Shown here in pieces: positions 1 through 10,577 of a DNA stretch of 64,000 bases; within the stretch, counting starts at the first letter, position 1; every line of letters begins with the position of its first letter. Position numbers and translations under genes: made by a program. The notes beneath the pieces are model-generated. The model did no database searches. It was not told where the DNA came from and worked only from the letters and a program-made list of their open reading frames with translations. This stretch comes from Spirometra erinaceieuropaei (lineage: Eukaryota > Platyhelminthes > Cestoda > Diphyllobothriidea > Diphyllobothriidae), in NCBI GenBank assembly GCA_902702965.1, contig CACRXP010000148.1:133805-197804 (forward strand). The letters run 5' to 3'.

Positions 1-167
1 ACTGGAATGGCCATTTCTGGCTTATCAGCTCTCATCAGCCAGTCATACCAAACCCCGAAGTGTGGAACGCCCGAGGTTCGAACTCGCGACCTGTTAGTTG
101 GAAGTCCACGCCTCTAACCACTGGGCCACGAGCCCGTTGTCCAGTCGGTTTCGATCGGGAATATACA
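1..167 (-). repeat. SINE-I copy, left arm of a head-to-head pair
   Basis: Read on the minus strand this is a tRNA-like head followed by a conserved tail. Box A-like TGGCCCAGTGG and box B-like GAGTTCGAACCTC are both visible, and the tail contains the GCCAGAAATGGCCATTCC motif seen in every SINE-I copy in the window. The left window edge cuts the tail. It faces the copy at 168-312, so the two form an inverted pair. Confidence 0.75.
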
Positions 168-312
168 ATGGTTAGAGGCGTGGACTTCTAACTAACAGAC
201 CGCGAGTTCGAACCTCGGGTGTTCCACACTTCGCGGTTTGGTATGACTGGCTGACGACGGCTAATAAGCCAGAAGTGGCCATTCCAGTCTCCCATGTCTT
301 TGTCGGCAGCGA
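168..312 (+). repeat. SINE-I copy, right arm of a head-to-head pair
   Basis: Mirror of the preceding copy. It starts inside the D-arm region (GGTTAGAGGCGTGGACTTC), carries box B (GAGTTCGAACCTC), and ends with the tail motif CTTTGTCGGC. It lacks the 5' acceptor-stem segment present in its partner. Pol III transcription from such heads is known for SINEs, but activity here is not shown. Confidence 0.75.
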
Positions 313-494
313 CATTCCGCCAATTTGAAAATCGTCCCCATAGTAGCAAAGCAGGTTTGGAAACATATTCGAGAGGCAACAGGGTGTCTTTTTGACATAA
401 AGGGAGACTCGCTGCCTCGTACACCCAATATTTTCAAGAGAATGTTAACTTCAATGCTGAAGTATGCTCTCGGCTAGAAGGGGGCCTCTGGGGT

Positions 495-1327
495 GAGCCT
501 GTAATATTGACTATCACGTTATCATAATCCCAAGACGTTTAAGTCACGCCAACATGCCACCATCTGAATGGGCGCCTTTGTGGCCGCCTGCAAAAGTCAC
601 CTGTTAAAACAACGACTCCTTAAACAGTGTGCTTTTTCCATTTATTTCATATACCCTTTTAAGATCAGGCCTATTTTGTAGAAAACACGCACAAAATACC
701 CTTTTTTACATTCATTTTGTGGCTAATCACATCCTTTTGAAAGCTTATGCTCGAGGACAGGGTAGCTCTTGGTTTAAAAGTTACTTTTCCCCGCTGGGTT
801 AATTCCTTACTTTCTTTAGTCCGCTTAAGCAAAAGTTGAAAGCCAAGGTAACATTTGTCTCAGCGATGCCTAGACAATTCTCCGGAGTGATCTCGCACCG
901 AGGGTGGAATGTTGCTGTTTTATTTTTTTAAATGCTCAACCGACTCACGTTTTAGAAGGTTCTTTCAGGTGGTAAATCATGCTCGAAAAAGATCCACAAA
1001 GCGTCTTTCATTTTCGCTCATTCGCCTTCTGTTGTCAAGTAATTCGTTTACTAAATTGATATCAACTTCGCCACAAAATGGCTGATCTTTGAAAGTTTTT
1101 CAGGGAGATTAAAAAGAGTTCATGACTCTTGGTGAAGGGCTTTAGAGACACTTTCCCCCACTGTAGTAGTAAATCGTCAATCAAAAGTAGGAAGACTTTT
1201 CATAGTCTATAGCCAATATTTATTTACAAACTGACAGCCTGGTGGGATTATACTGCATGATAATCAATATTACAACCCTATCTAAGTAATCCTTTCCAAG
1301 CAAGACAATATTTTCAGAATTTCACTT
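495..1327. repeat. Family E long-TIR element, copy E0
   Basis: This copy lies upstream of a POC1 exon. Its ends are inverted copies of each other: CTGTAATATTGACTATCACG near 500 is mirrored by GATAATCAATATTACAACCC near 1265. The interior matches other E copies (for example TAGAAAACACGCACAAAATA near 677). No open reading frame fits a transposase, so it is a non-autonomous element. The outer 5' end is missing or too diverged to place. Confidence 0.65.
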
Positions 1328-1429
1328 AATAAGTACGTCATCTACTGTATGAACCGGGCTAGTGTTTTTTTTTCCGTAAGGTAATTTGTCCCCAAACAAC
1401 AGCAACTGAAGGATGCTTCTCCTTTGCAG

Positions 1430-1825
1430 GTCTTCCTCTGGAAGACGAACTTCGACCAGGTCGATGGTCGCGACTCCGTCCTCCTGACTACGCGTGTGAG
1501 GCAGTCGGTTCTGCGGGAGCACCAGCCAAATGAGACCTACTGCAGCCAACGCTACGGCGCCGGCGACGCGGCCTGCGACTCCATGCCGCAGGTACCGCCA
1601 TTTTCGTCCGCTCAGAGCCATGTCACCAGCGCTGAGGAGACCCTCCTACTGGGTGGTGGTGGTGGTGGTGAAGCGCAGAGTCAGAATCAACCGTACCGGG
1701 AACGTCCGAGCCAGAAGATTATCCAGTACCGGGAGATGACGCCCAGCATGCAGGTCATTGACTCCTCTCAACCTGCACCGCCGCCGCCGCCATCAGACGT
1801 CCCGGCTTCCTCTTCTTCCACAAAG
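1430..1825 (+). CDS. POC1: POC1 centriolar protein, exon with end of WD40 propeller and linker
   Basis: POC1 is a WD40 protein of centrioles and basal bodies needed for centriole stability. The exon lies between acceptor CTCCTTTGCAG and donor ACAAAG/GTACCT and is 132 codons, phase 0 at both ends. It opens with VFLWKTNFDQVDGRD, which matches the conserved end of the last WD40 blade of POC1 (VWKSNFD in vertebrates, from memory). A low-complexity linker follows, with a six-glycine run encoded by (GGT)n at about 1650, a PPPPP run and an SSSS run. Earlier WD40 exons must lie left of the window. A minus-strand ORF over the same bases (1322-1621) looks like a membrane anchor but lacks a good donor, and is rejected. 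Identity is firm mainly because of the two downstream coiled-coil exons. Confidence 0.8.
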
Positions 1826-2111
1826 GTACCTTTTCTCCCCCATCCCCCCGAGGCGCAAGGGTAGAGAGCCCCTTTTTGTCGCTGAATCTGGATTAGCCGG
1901 CTCACTACATTCAAACAAACCTGCGTGGCTAGGCGTTGTATCGTGAGTTGGACGGCGGCAGAGGGTAAGTACAGGTCAGATGAGTTGTCGTCAGCAAGGA
2001 GTGGGTTCCAGGCGGGGGCGGCAGTGTGCGTGAACGTCCACCGTGATTAGCTAGATGAACTTACAGCTAATTAGAAAAGGAAGAGGCGGTGGCCGAAACG
2101 AGAATTTTATT

Positions 2112-2502
2112 GGCTAGGTCGCAGTTGGTAGCCAGGAATTGGGAAGCGGAGGGCGACCTTAACCCTAACCTGAACCTTAAACGTTAACCGTTAACCCTAA
2201 CGGCAACCCTAACCCTAACCGTAGCCCTTAGACATAGCCGTAACTGAAAAACCTAATCGTAATACTGAAGCCTAATCGTACGCTCAAACCCTTACCGTAA
2301 CCCGAAAACCTAAACCTAAATGGCATAGCCCTAACCCAAAAATCGGAAACCATTAACCGGTACCCTAATCCTAACCTCAAATGTAAAACGGAGGCCAAAT
2401 GGGTCAGATGGGGTTATGGAATCCCACAAAATAGCCCCAGTAAACAACCCCTCCCCCCAGCCACCTGTAATACGGGGCCTGGCCTCCAACTGCGATCTAG
2501 CC
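2112..2502 (+). mobile_element. TIR element A1 carrying telomere-like repeats
   Basis: A 391-bp element bounded by inverted ends GGCTAGGTCGCAGTTGG and CCAACTGCGATCTAGCC, and flanked by 8-bp direct repeats (ATTTTATT / ATTTAATT, one mismatch). The interior (about 2155-2380) is a degenerate array of CCCTAA-like units. No coding capacity is seen. Merlin, hAT and P-type transposons all make 8-bp duplications; I infer a non-autonomous derivative of one of these and cannot decide which. Confidence 0.8.
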
Positions 2503-2504
2503 AT

Positions 2505-2790
2505 TTAATTCGTCTGACGTTTCCCATTCACGCCCGCACCGATCATCAGAGACAGCACATCAGGCAAGGGTGACGAATAAAATTGCCGCAATTAATGACT
2601 CAACTGGGGGAAATTAAGCCATTATGACGCTATTGTCAACCAGCGGTGGTGGATTCGAGAGTCGCTAATTGGAGCAGAGGTATAGCAACTGCAACCCCTA
2701 TGTGCCACCTCTGATGATGGATTGCGGCGTGAATCCGAAACGTCAGACGAATCAAACTCTTGTTCCAGCGGTCGAATCTTCTCTCACCAC
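2505..2790. repeat. Family F inverted pair
   Basis: Two inverted pieces of the F sequence: TCGTCTGACGTTTCCCATTC near 2510 and the mirrored GAATCCGAAACGTCAGACGA near 2730, separated by about 160 bp. The right piece continues into TTGTTCCAGCGGTCG, matching F copies at 55.0, 60.9 and 61.2 kb. The family has no recognised origin. The stretch from 2790 to 3085 shows nothing I can name. Confidence 0.55.
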
Positions 2791-3089
2791 CTTCCTGAAA
2801 CTCGCATTTTCAATTGTATCGAACGTCCTTCTAATTTCAAGATGATGTAGCCCGAGTTAATTCCTAAGTGAAGCTATGATGGCTTTTGACTGGACGGACA
2901 TGTACGTTACGCCTCTGGCAAAATCACAACTTAAGTGACGTGCAAATTTCATGTAAAAGGTGCACAAACATTCGTTTTTCGCAATCACAATGAGAAATTA
3001 CATTTGGTACTCTGGGATGGTGGGGCTTGTTGTCTTCACGTTAGTTCATACAGCTGACAGAGTGTGCAACGTTATATGTCCTTGCTTTA

Positions 3090-3235
3090 CTTAACCAAAC
3101 TGTGAAAAAGTTGGCGACCTCGGTGGGATTCGAACCCACGACACGAAGAGGCAGGTTCGGATCCCACCACGGTCGTCGAGTTTTCCGCAGTTAGGTCAAA
3201 CTGGATTCTTCGAAACCTGCCAAAACATCTGTTAA
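3090..3235. repeat. SINE-II palindrome remnant
   Basis: The left part on the minus strand ends in box B and a 3' stem (GTGGGATTCGAACCCACG) plus the tail CACAGTTTGG. The right part repeats the tail on the plus strand (GTCGAGTTTTCCGCAGTTAG, then CTGCCAAAACATCTG). Most of both tRNA-like heads is gone. It matches the intact SINE-II pair at 41952-42323. Confidence 0.55.
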
Positions 3236-3344
3236 TATCCTTGTTTCAGTATTCACAGGCTACCAGAAAGCTTGTTTATAAGGACACGTAGGGCTGTGCG
3301 AATTTTCTTCGGGGAAACATGTTGAATGCGATTAAGACACCGTG

Positions 3345-4865
3345 GTTCAGTTCAGTTCAGTTCAGTTTATTTGAGGGAAATATAGGTGTTAAAACCTTTC
3401 AACTCCCTATTTGTTACAAGGAGGCGAACAATAAAAAAAAAATTTGAAAATTGAAACATCAAACGGCTACAGAGTTTCTTCAGATTGGCAACGTTTTGTA
3501 AGCCAGACAGATAAACGAATTGTTCCAAAAATTAAAAACATTAACGTTACTAAATGTGCTGTACAGTAGTCTGTCTAGGGATAGTTGGTGCTATCTCAGT
3601 TTCGGAGGGAGACGAATTGAATGCCAACACACATTTAACAGACATGGGACAATATTAAAAAAACAAACGTTACTGAAATATAGGAAGTAATATAACAACA
3701 TTAATAAACTGTTCGAACGAAATGCTAGACAATCTGTCAGGTGGCATTGTGACGATTGGTGGCAATCTGGTCCAAGTTGCGCTTAAAAGCCTCGACGGAG
3801 GTGGACATGACGACACCTGCAGGCAGAGCATTCCAGGCCTCGATCACTCTGTTTGAAAAGAAGAACTTCCGAGTGTCCAGCTTGGCGCCAGTTACTCGTA
3901 GTTTAAGTGGATGACCTCGGAGGTTCGTTGTGGTCGCTAACTCAAAGAAATCAGTAGGTACGAGACAGCAGTCCTGGCCGCGCAGTATACGGAATGTTTG
4001 TATAAGGTCGCCTCTTAGCTGTCTGTAACTCAGTGGAAAGAGACCGAGATTGGACAATCGGGTTTCATAGGGTAGTGAACCCTGTCCACCTACGAGTTTG
4101 GTTGCCCGCCTCTGAACTTTCTCGAGGATGCTGAGATCTTTAGAGGTCCACGGTTTCCACGCCTGAATGGCGAACTCTAGCTGTGGCCGTACGAAAGTCC
4201 GAAAGACTTTAACGAAGCAGTCCTCATCGAAGGTAGAGAAAGCTCTCTTGACAAGATAAAGGACTGACATCGCAGACTTGGCTACCTTGGAGCAGTGAAG
4301 CGACGGTTTTAGAGAAGCCGTTACCCACACCCCAAGTCTTTCTGGGCGTCTACCTCCTGCAATGGTACGCCGTTTAGGTGGTAAACCCTCCGGTTCAGAG
4401 ATCGTGTCCTGCCGACTCGCAGGACATTACACTTAGTCACATTAGACGGCAACAGCCAGTCCTGTGACCACTTCTCGAGTCGGGTCAGGTCTGCCTGCAA
4501 GCGCTCTTCGTCAAATTCAGTTCGGATGACGCTCCAAAGTTTAACATCATCAGCGAACGTGGCGACATCACAATTCAGTTCGCTGACGCAGTCGTTGACG
4601 TATATAATGAATAGGGTAGGGCCAAGAACGGAGCCTTGTGGAACACCGCTTTCAACCGCTACCTCCGCCGACTGCCTGTCACCGACGTGGACGATTTGAG
4701 AGCGACCGATCAAGAAACTTTGTATCCACCTCAGGAGATTACCCCTCAGGCCTGTTCGGTTTAGTGGCAATTGAAAATGCAGATTGTGTTTCAGAATATG
4801 CAGAAATGCTGTATAGAAACCGTGACGCGCCTAGCCTATTGTTTCCTGCCGAGGGTTTCTGAGAG
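3345..4865 (-). mobile_element. CR1-like non-LTR retrotransposon, 5'-truncated
   Basis: On the minus strand the element runs from a reverse-transcriptase domain to a 3' UTR that ends in AATAAA followed by four ACTGAA units (3345-3375), the short tandem tail typical of CR1/Jockey-group LINEs. The 5' side stops inside the RT domain near 4865, so it is a dead-on-arrival copy. Related 3' ends without coding sequence occur at 15560-15753 and 22110-22275. Confidence 0.85.
3737..4770 (-). pseudogene. Reverse transcriptase of CR1-like LINE (frameshifted)
   Basis: Conceptual RNA-dependent DNA polymerase of the LINE. The upstream frame (4321-4770) shows the RT motifs SGVPQGSVLGPTLF and the catalytic FADD (within ATFADDVKLW). 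The downstream frame (3737-4330) shows the thumb/C-terminal pattern (RPQLEFAIQAW, LEKVQRRATKLV, FFSNRVIEAWNALP). The two frames overlap at about 4321-4330, so one frameshift separates them. Upstream of 4770 the frame stays open for about 70 nt, then meets a stop. The protein cannot be made intact. Confidence 0.85.
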
Positions 4866-4969
4866 CATATTTTTGACCTAAAATGGCGCTTTTTGAGTTG
4901 GGCTGTTATGTGAAAAGCTGCCAGGGCGTACTGTAGGTCCTGTCAAGAGGTCTTTGTGTGGTAGTGGGG

Positions 4970-5218
4970 CGCTCACCGATCGTTCTTTTATGGAACCCAC
5001 TCGTCCCGTTGTGTCCTGGGCTCTCATTCACGCGCCGCATGCAGCCGCACACCAGCGCATGATATAGGCAGAATGGCATTACCTACTAAGACAAGAGAGA
5101 CTGGAGTGACCCTTTCTGGCTCATTGGCCATCGTCAGTCAGTCGTACCCAACCCCGAGGTATGCAACCCCTGAGGCGCGAACTCGCAGGAATTCGAAATT
5201 CCACGATCGAGCCGTTAT
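4970..5218 (-). repeat. SINE-I copy, diverged
   Basis: Tail first in + orientation (CGTTGTGTCCTGGGCTCTC, then AGACAAGAGAGACTGGAGTG), then the conserved core with GTCAGTCAGTCGTACCCAAC and a damaged box B. The head is truncated after the anticodon-arm region. Confidence 0.65.
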
Positions 5219-6049
5219 TAAGTAGGAAACTGTTTAGCGGGCGTTTTCTTATTTTATTAGGAGTATAGTTATTGTAGGTCCTCTTTCTGGAAGAGCATTT
5301 ACTTCCGCGAAGGGGTCTTATCATCAGGTAAGTCCAGAAAGTCGACCCAGGCGGTTATATGTCGAAAGGACTTTGCGAGAGGGCAAACTGAGTCGACTGC
5401 AACCTTCAAGAAATGTCGACAGTTAGTGTTTCGGACAGCCATCAGATTCGAAGAGAGGCCAGTCTGACGGTCGACAACAGAAACCACCAACAGCACTATG
5501 TTTATCCACCTTGTGAAGGATGTCTTCAGTTACAACGGCATTCACCCACCTGAATGAGCACCATAATTTTACGCGATAACAATCCTGTTCATCATTCTAA
5601 AGAAGTATAAATCCGTGGCCGCTTGCAACTACAATCACACTTTCTAGACAACAGTTGGCCTCTCCGCATGCGGCTTCCAAATTATTTCTGTTCTTACCGA
5701 CAGTCCAGAGTTTAACCATAGCAAAAATCTTTCTACACTTATTCAAAGAAAGCGGCACAGGACAAAAAAGAGTTTTTTAATTCAAGAAAAGCTTGATTTT
5801 GTGGTGCTTAATAGTCACATTGGACAATTCACTTCAGGCAGCTTGGCTGTCCCCAAGTTTGATAGACTGTATGCTGTGTCGAATGCATACGGACTGTCAA
5901 GAAAGTACTAATCCTTTGTACTTGTTATTGTTCTTTCTATTAATTTCTTCTTTCCATGCGCCCTTAGGGTTGGCCTTATTTTCGGGATTTGTAGTATAGT
6001 CTTCTTTTGGAGTTCTAGTTTTCGGTGAAAACTAACTATGGTTGAAGGG
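5219..6049. other. Unassigned interval in POC1 intron
   Basis: No exon with matching splice sites, repeat copy or RNA gene was recognised. Short ORFs here (up to 87 codons) lack family motifs. It belongs to the large intron between the POC1 exons ending at 1825 and starting at 7141. Confidence 0.5.
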
Positions 6050-6297
6050 TACTCACCGCTCATGTTACGGAAGTCACTCGTCGCGTTGTGCCTTGGGGCT
6101 CTCTCCCTTTTGAGCCAGCAGCCGCACAGCAGCGCATGATATAGGCAGGATGACATTACAGATAAAGACAAGGGAGACTGGAATGGCCATTTCTGGCTTA
6201 CTAGCCATCGTCAGCCAGTTATACCCAACCCCGAGGTATGCAACACCCGAGGCTCGAACTCGCGACCTGTTAGTTAGAAGTCCAACGCCCTAACGGG
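6050..6297 (-). repeat. SINE-I copy, left arm
   Basis: Minus-strand copy with tail (CGTTGTGCCTTGGGGCTC), core (GAATGGCCATTTCTGGCTTA) and head (GGCTCGAACTCGCGACCTG). It is joined at 6298 to an inverted second copy. Confidence 0.75.
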
Positions 6298-6545
6298 ACG
6301 AGCGAGTTCCGTAACGCGATCGGTGCGCGCCCCCCGACCATTGTTAATATACCCGATCGGAAGCAGCAGAACAACGAGCCCGTAGCTCAGTGGTTAGGTC
6401 GTTGGACTTCTGACCAACAGGTCGCGACTTCGATCCGCGGGGTTTGCATACCTCGACGTTGGTTATCACTGACTGATGATGGTTAACAAGCCAGAAATGT
6501 CCATTCCAGTCTCCCTTGTATTTGTCAGTAGTGCTATTTCGGTCT
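6298..6545 (+). repeat. SINE-I copy, right arm
   Basis: Leader GTTCCGTAACGCGATCGGTG, then head with box A-like TAGCTCAGTGGTT and a damaged box B (GACTTCGATCCGC), then the core and tail to CTTGTATTTGTCAG. With the preceding copy it forms an inverted pair of about 500 bp. Confidence 0.75.
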
Positions 6546-7140
6546 TTTGTGTCTGTGCAAGACTGCCTAGGTTCTGGGTCCACTGGGTCTGGCACAGTCT
6601 CCGTCCCTGCATGCCAAAACACGATTTACCCTCCAAGCATAACTAAATGACTATGGTGGGAATGATGTTCACCAATCAGGTTACAGAACGGCCTCGTCTC
6701 GTTTTGCCTTGGGAGCTCAGTCTTTGGCTACGAGCGTTGAATAGTTCAACGCTCTCCCCTTGAACCAAAGGTCGTTATCCTGAATAACATTTTGTGCGCA
6801 CTCACAAAGATTGTCGGGAGCGCCAAATACTCTCGCCCAATTTTGTCCGCCATTCGAGGTGGTTACTGGGGTTGCTTAGTCGAGGCGCTCAGCACAACTG
6901 AGTGGAGTCACATACGTGAACTGGATATCGGATAGGGTCAAAGTAGGACTCCGGCATGATTGGTGGTCCGGCAATTGTATAACCCCCCCCCCTCCCCCCA
7001 ACGATGCTGCACACATCACATAAATGTATTCGTCATTTAGGCCTAGAGAAAAGGTTTGCTTTATAATTTTAAGCCATGTTTCTCAATCTCTCTCTCTCCC
7101 TCTCTCCAAAATGCCTTCTTTCTGACACCCCCTTGCCCAG
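6546..7140. other. Intron end with simple repeats
   Basis: Unique-looking intron sequence with a C-rich run at 6983-7000 and a (TC)n tract at 7088-7106. The tract merges into the polypyrimidine tract before the exon at 7141. Confidence 0.5.
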
Positions 7141-7245
7141 GAGAATGACAGGACCAAGTCCCAATCGGACCACCTTTCTAATCAAACACCTTGCTTGGCG
7201 ACAACCTTAGAAAACATCCTAACACAACTGAACATCCTAACTCAG
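7141..7245 (+). CDS. POC1: POC1, exon encoding first half of C-terminal coiled coil
   Basis: Bounded by acceptor CCCCCTTGCCCAG and donor CTCAG/GTATGT, 35 codons, phase 0 at both ends. The second half reads TLENILTQLNILTQ, a heptad-type helix. This matches the start of the conserved POC1 C-terminal coiled coil, which in vertebrates runs LEHI..QL..LTQTVSILEQRL (remembered, not searched). The first half (ENDRTKSQSDHLSNQ) is linker. It joins in frame to the exon at 8914. Confidence 0.85.
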
Positions 7246-8913
7246 GTATGTTTTTTTCGCCTAATTTACATTCGATCACCTCCACGGACGTCGGTGGTAC
7301 AGTAGTTCTATCCTGTTAGGAACCCGTGATCACACACTCCTCCATGAGGCGTATTCAGTACACATTGCATAAACTGCGTACTATATGTATATGAGTAGTG
7401 TGTACTTTTCTGATAATTAAGTGGCCTGAAACGCAAACACATTTGAAAGCGCAATGCCAACTGGAGTGCGTGCTGGTGAGCGGGAGTGTGGGAGACAAAC
7501 CTTCCATTCCTTACTACGAATATTTCAGTTTTTCAGTCTCCTCACGTTTCGGGGACCTCCTTAACATCCTCATTCGTCATTCTTAAACCTCTAATTCAGA
7601 GGATTTCCGACACTCCATACCTCTGCCCCAGTAAGGGGAGATTTTAGAGGCTCCCTCAGAGCAACTGACAGCTTTTTGGGAATCGCCTATTCGACTGCTG
7701 ACTTTGTTCTCCGCAGTCGTTATCCTCACGAGGTTGCCTTTTGAAAATTGGGACTTCCACAGAACACTGTGAGGTATACAGTAAAGACTCTGGCTGTAAA
7801 CGGAATGAGGCGGATTTGAAGGCGCAGGATAGTGCCGTTCACTCGACTGTCGGACAAACCCTCAAAAATCGGTCTCCTAACGAAGAACAATCGATGATCG
7901 ATTAGTGGTTTAGACTGGCTTATAGCTACCTCTCTCTCCCTTTACATAGCCCTCAGACCGTCTATAATAAGGATTTTTTACACTATGCTATTTTCCAACA
8001 ATTGTATTACATAAGATTCCTATAAGTTAAACGTCCTCTTTCGATATCCTGGTGATTCATACCTACCCCTTAGCAGGGGTAGAAATGCAGTGTGTTAGAT
8101 TCAAAATTCACACCTACTTTCTTCTACTCAGCTGTTGTTCTTACGCTTTGCTGGTTCATGAATCCTTTTTCCTACCCCTTACTGCTCTTAGTGTCCTGAT
8201 TTGTTAAAAAACGCAATATCTGCATAGTCAGAAGCACATGAAAAGACCGGCTCCACTCTGGCCCTCTTCCCTCCAAACAAGCCAGCGATGAGGTTGGGCA
8301 CAATGTCTGCCGTGACGTGAAGGGCTTCGTTTACATGTACCACGGTCCACGCAGATCAACCACAACTAAACCAGCGCCTACCGTGACCCAACGTTGCCAT
8401 CCCCTTTTAATCAACAACCAATTACCATTTTTGGGGAACGGGAAGGTAGCTATAAGTCAGTCCAATCGGCAAGCCTTACTGACATAGACAGGAAAGGAGA
8501 GAGAGAGACCAGAATGGGTATTTATAGCATGTTCGACGTTGAAAGCTAGCTTAGCCCTAAACCGAGACAGGTAAGACACAAATTTTGTTCCCTGCTAGCC
8601 CTTGAGCCTACTGATTTCCCAGTTGATCCAGTGGCCCGGCGTGAGATTGAGTTATGACCGCCTGATGGGGACAGAGAAGTCAAAAATAGCCAATTAATTT
8701 TTTGGCGTTCTTTTATGTCTATCCTGCTCCATGAAGGGTCTTTCACAAAAACGTTTCCCCTCCACCTACCCCCACTGTTTGTCTGAAGACACCGGCAAAC
8801 CGGAATAACAAACTAATTATGTTGGGCTTCATCTGCAACATGCGTAATTTCCAGATAGCTCATTAGGTTGCAGTTTACTTGTATCTCACCCCTTTTATTT
8901 TCCCCCTAAACAG
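7246..8913. other. Last POC1 intron, nothing recognised
   Basis: GTATGT at the 5' end and CCCCTTTTATTTTCCCCCTAAACAG at the 3' end mark a standard intron. Inside I see no repeat copy of the families found elsewhere, which makes it one of the cleaner stretches of the window. Confidence 0.6.
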
Positions 8914-8973
8914 ACTGTCTCCATTCTGGAACAGCGTCTCACCATGGTGGAAGACAAGAGTGGAGGCAAGTGA
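8914..8973 (+). CDS. POC1: POC1, terminal exon
   Basis: After a strong acceptor the exon reads TVSILEQRLTMVEDKSGGK and stops at TGA (8971-8973). TVSILEQRL is the signature core of the POC1 C-terminal coiled coil, which in the family mediates centriolar association. The protein ends soon after this core, while vertebrate POC1 proteins have a somewhat longer tail. The phase fits the exon ending at 7245. No AATAAA was seen in the next 300 bases. Confidence 0.85.
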   Translation, partial: TVSILEQRLTMVEDKSGGK

Positions 8974-9274
8974 CCTATGCTCTATCCGGTGGTGTGTCTC
9001 TTGTTCCGCTCTCTACGGCGTCCGCTGACCGTCATGCGGTGTACCAACCCGGTCAATTGAATGAGCCCTTGTGCACATCTGCATTTTCAGTCACATTTAC
9101 CCCACCACAGCTCACTATTCCAAAACTCCCTCGACACAGACCGCCTACAGGTCTTGTATATTTAGACGCATTTGGCACCTCTTTCTACCTCCAAGAAATT
9201 TACTATATACATATATATATGACAGGTGGTTATGTTGTACTCCTGACGTAGGTACTAACTAAGAGTCCATACAT

Positions 9275-9570
9275 GTGCAGACAGTCAACTACAAGGTCGA
9301 AGTTGGCAAAGTTATAATAGCAGATGTGGGACAACAGAGAATGCGGGTAAATTGCTACAGTACGGTTTCGGCTTTTTCAGCCTTCATTCAGCCAAACATA
9401 ACTGACCACCGGCTGGAACCAAAAACACGAACATGTGCTGGCGCACGACGCAGATGATCCGCAAATGGGGTCTAACAGATGCGTCATAATACCTTAATCG
9501 AGCCGTTGTTCATCAGCGTCACACCACCTGTCATTCCCTGTCGCTCCGGATCGGGTATTTATTCAATTAC
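9275..9570 (-). repeat. Family G repeat
   Basis: Reverse complement of the repeat at about 29190-29475: GGCTGAATGAAGGCTG reads on the minus strand near 9385, beside GTTCGTGTTTTTGGTTCC near 9425. The 3' part (CCTGTCATTCCCTGTCGCTC, then TATTTATTCAA) also matches 28935-29000 and 29090-29150. Origin unknown. Confidence 0.55.
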
Positions 9571-9587
9571 GAATGGGCTCATCTTGT

Positions 9588-10016
9588 GACAAATGGGCAC
9601 TCACGTGCTCGTTCCGTTGTGCCTTGGGGCTCATACTGGAACCCTCGCAGGCAGTCGCACAGCGACGAGTAGTAGACGTGAATGAGATGGAGACTGGAGG
9701 GGTCATTTCTGGCTTATTAGCCGTCATCAGTCAGCCATGCCCAATCCCAAGTGTGGATCACTCGAGATTCGAACCCGGGATCTCTGGTAATGGAGTTTGA
9801 TACTCCGCCATTGAGCCGCGGGCCCGTTGTCCTGTCGGTTGTGATCGGGAGTATCCATTATGACAGATAGGCGCTCACCGATTAGGTTGTGGAACGCGCT
9901 CGTTCCGTTGTGCCTTGGGATTCATACTAGAACCCTCGCAGGCAGTCGCACAGTGACTAGTAGAATGATGTAAGTCAGGTGATACCACCTGATTTACATC
10001 ATCCTACTAGTCGCTG
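9588..10016 (-). repeat. SINE-I copy plus second tail ending in a hairpin
   Basis: One full minus-strand SINE-I (9588-9885) has box B (GATTCGAACCCGGGATC) and head ending GGGCCCGTTGTCC. A second tail (9886-9981) then turns back on itself. The arms 9951-9981 and 9986-10016 are 31 bp each with a 4-base loop and only a few mismatches. Both arms contain the same unusual AATGATGTAAGTCAGGTG-like segment, so one arm was copied from the other. Confidence 0.7.
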
Positions 10017-10490
10017 CACCTTTTATGTCCAAGTGCTGAAATCTGCGTGGCGACTTCAAATGCGAGAACCTATTCATCAGCTCTTATGTCCCTTGAGAGA
10101 AAATCGGCAGCGCGATCAGTCAGTGAGGTGTCTTAGGTGCCTTCAAGGCCACTTGGTGGGATCATTAAGATGTGGCCTAGTCGGAGGCAATAGAATCCGC
10201 AGTTCGATACCTGTTTTCTATAACTTTGGAGTGGCCATATGCAAGTTAGCTGCCGGAATGACTGCGGGCTGTAAATCTAGAACCATTGGAACCACGAGTT
10301 CTCATTCTTTTGAAAGCCACACCCTGGCTCTTTTTAGGCCCACGGAGAGTAGGGCGTGGACTCTTCTGTTATTATAAACTAGGTTCGCTTTGCCAACAAG
10401 GTCAGTCTTTTCGATGATGACGATTGTGCCACATCTGTTGGCGGGCACAGCAACGAGACAAAGGGGACCGGTGGTGCAGCTGCGTTTGTG
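10017..10490. other. Unassigned interval
   Basis: No gene or named repeat seen. The 132-codon plus-strand ORF spanning 9979-10377 starts inside the SINE hairpin and has no family motif, so it is not called. Confidence 0.4.
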
Positions 10491-10577
10491 NNNNNNNNNN
10501 NNNNNNNNNNNNNNNNNNNNNNNNNNNNNNNNNNNNNNNNNNNNNNNNNNNNNNNNNNNNNNNNNNNNNNNNNNNNN
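10491..10577. other. Assembly gap
   Basis: A run of 87 N. Sequence on the right is family D; the join is unverified. Confidence 0.99.

Noticed and set aside
1..312. tRNA genes
   Set aside because: Heads have A and B boxes but imperfect stems, are followed by a shared tail and are repeated in pairs, so they are SINEs. The same holds for other tRNA-like heads in the window.
1322..1621. Minus-strand ORF resembling the anchor of a type II membrane protein
   Set aside because: Its bases are the antisense of the POC1 exon, which has a strong acceptor, donor and family motif. The ORF has no good donor.
2155..2400. Relic telomere or chromosome fusion point
   Set aside because: The array lies wholly inside an element with TIRs and target duplications, and recurs in elements A, B and C.
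7088..7106. CRISPR-like or satellite array
   Set aside because: Only a short (TC)n tract; no spaced direct repeats occur anywhere in the window.
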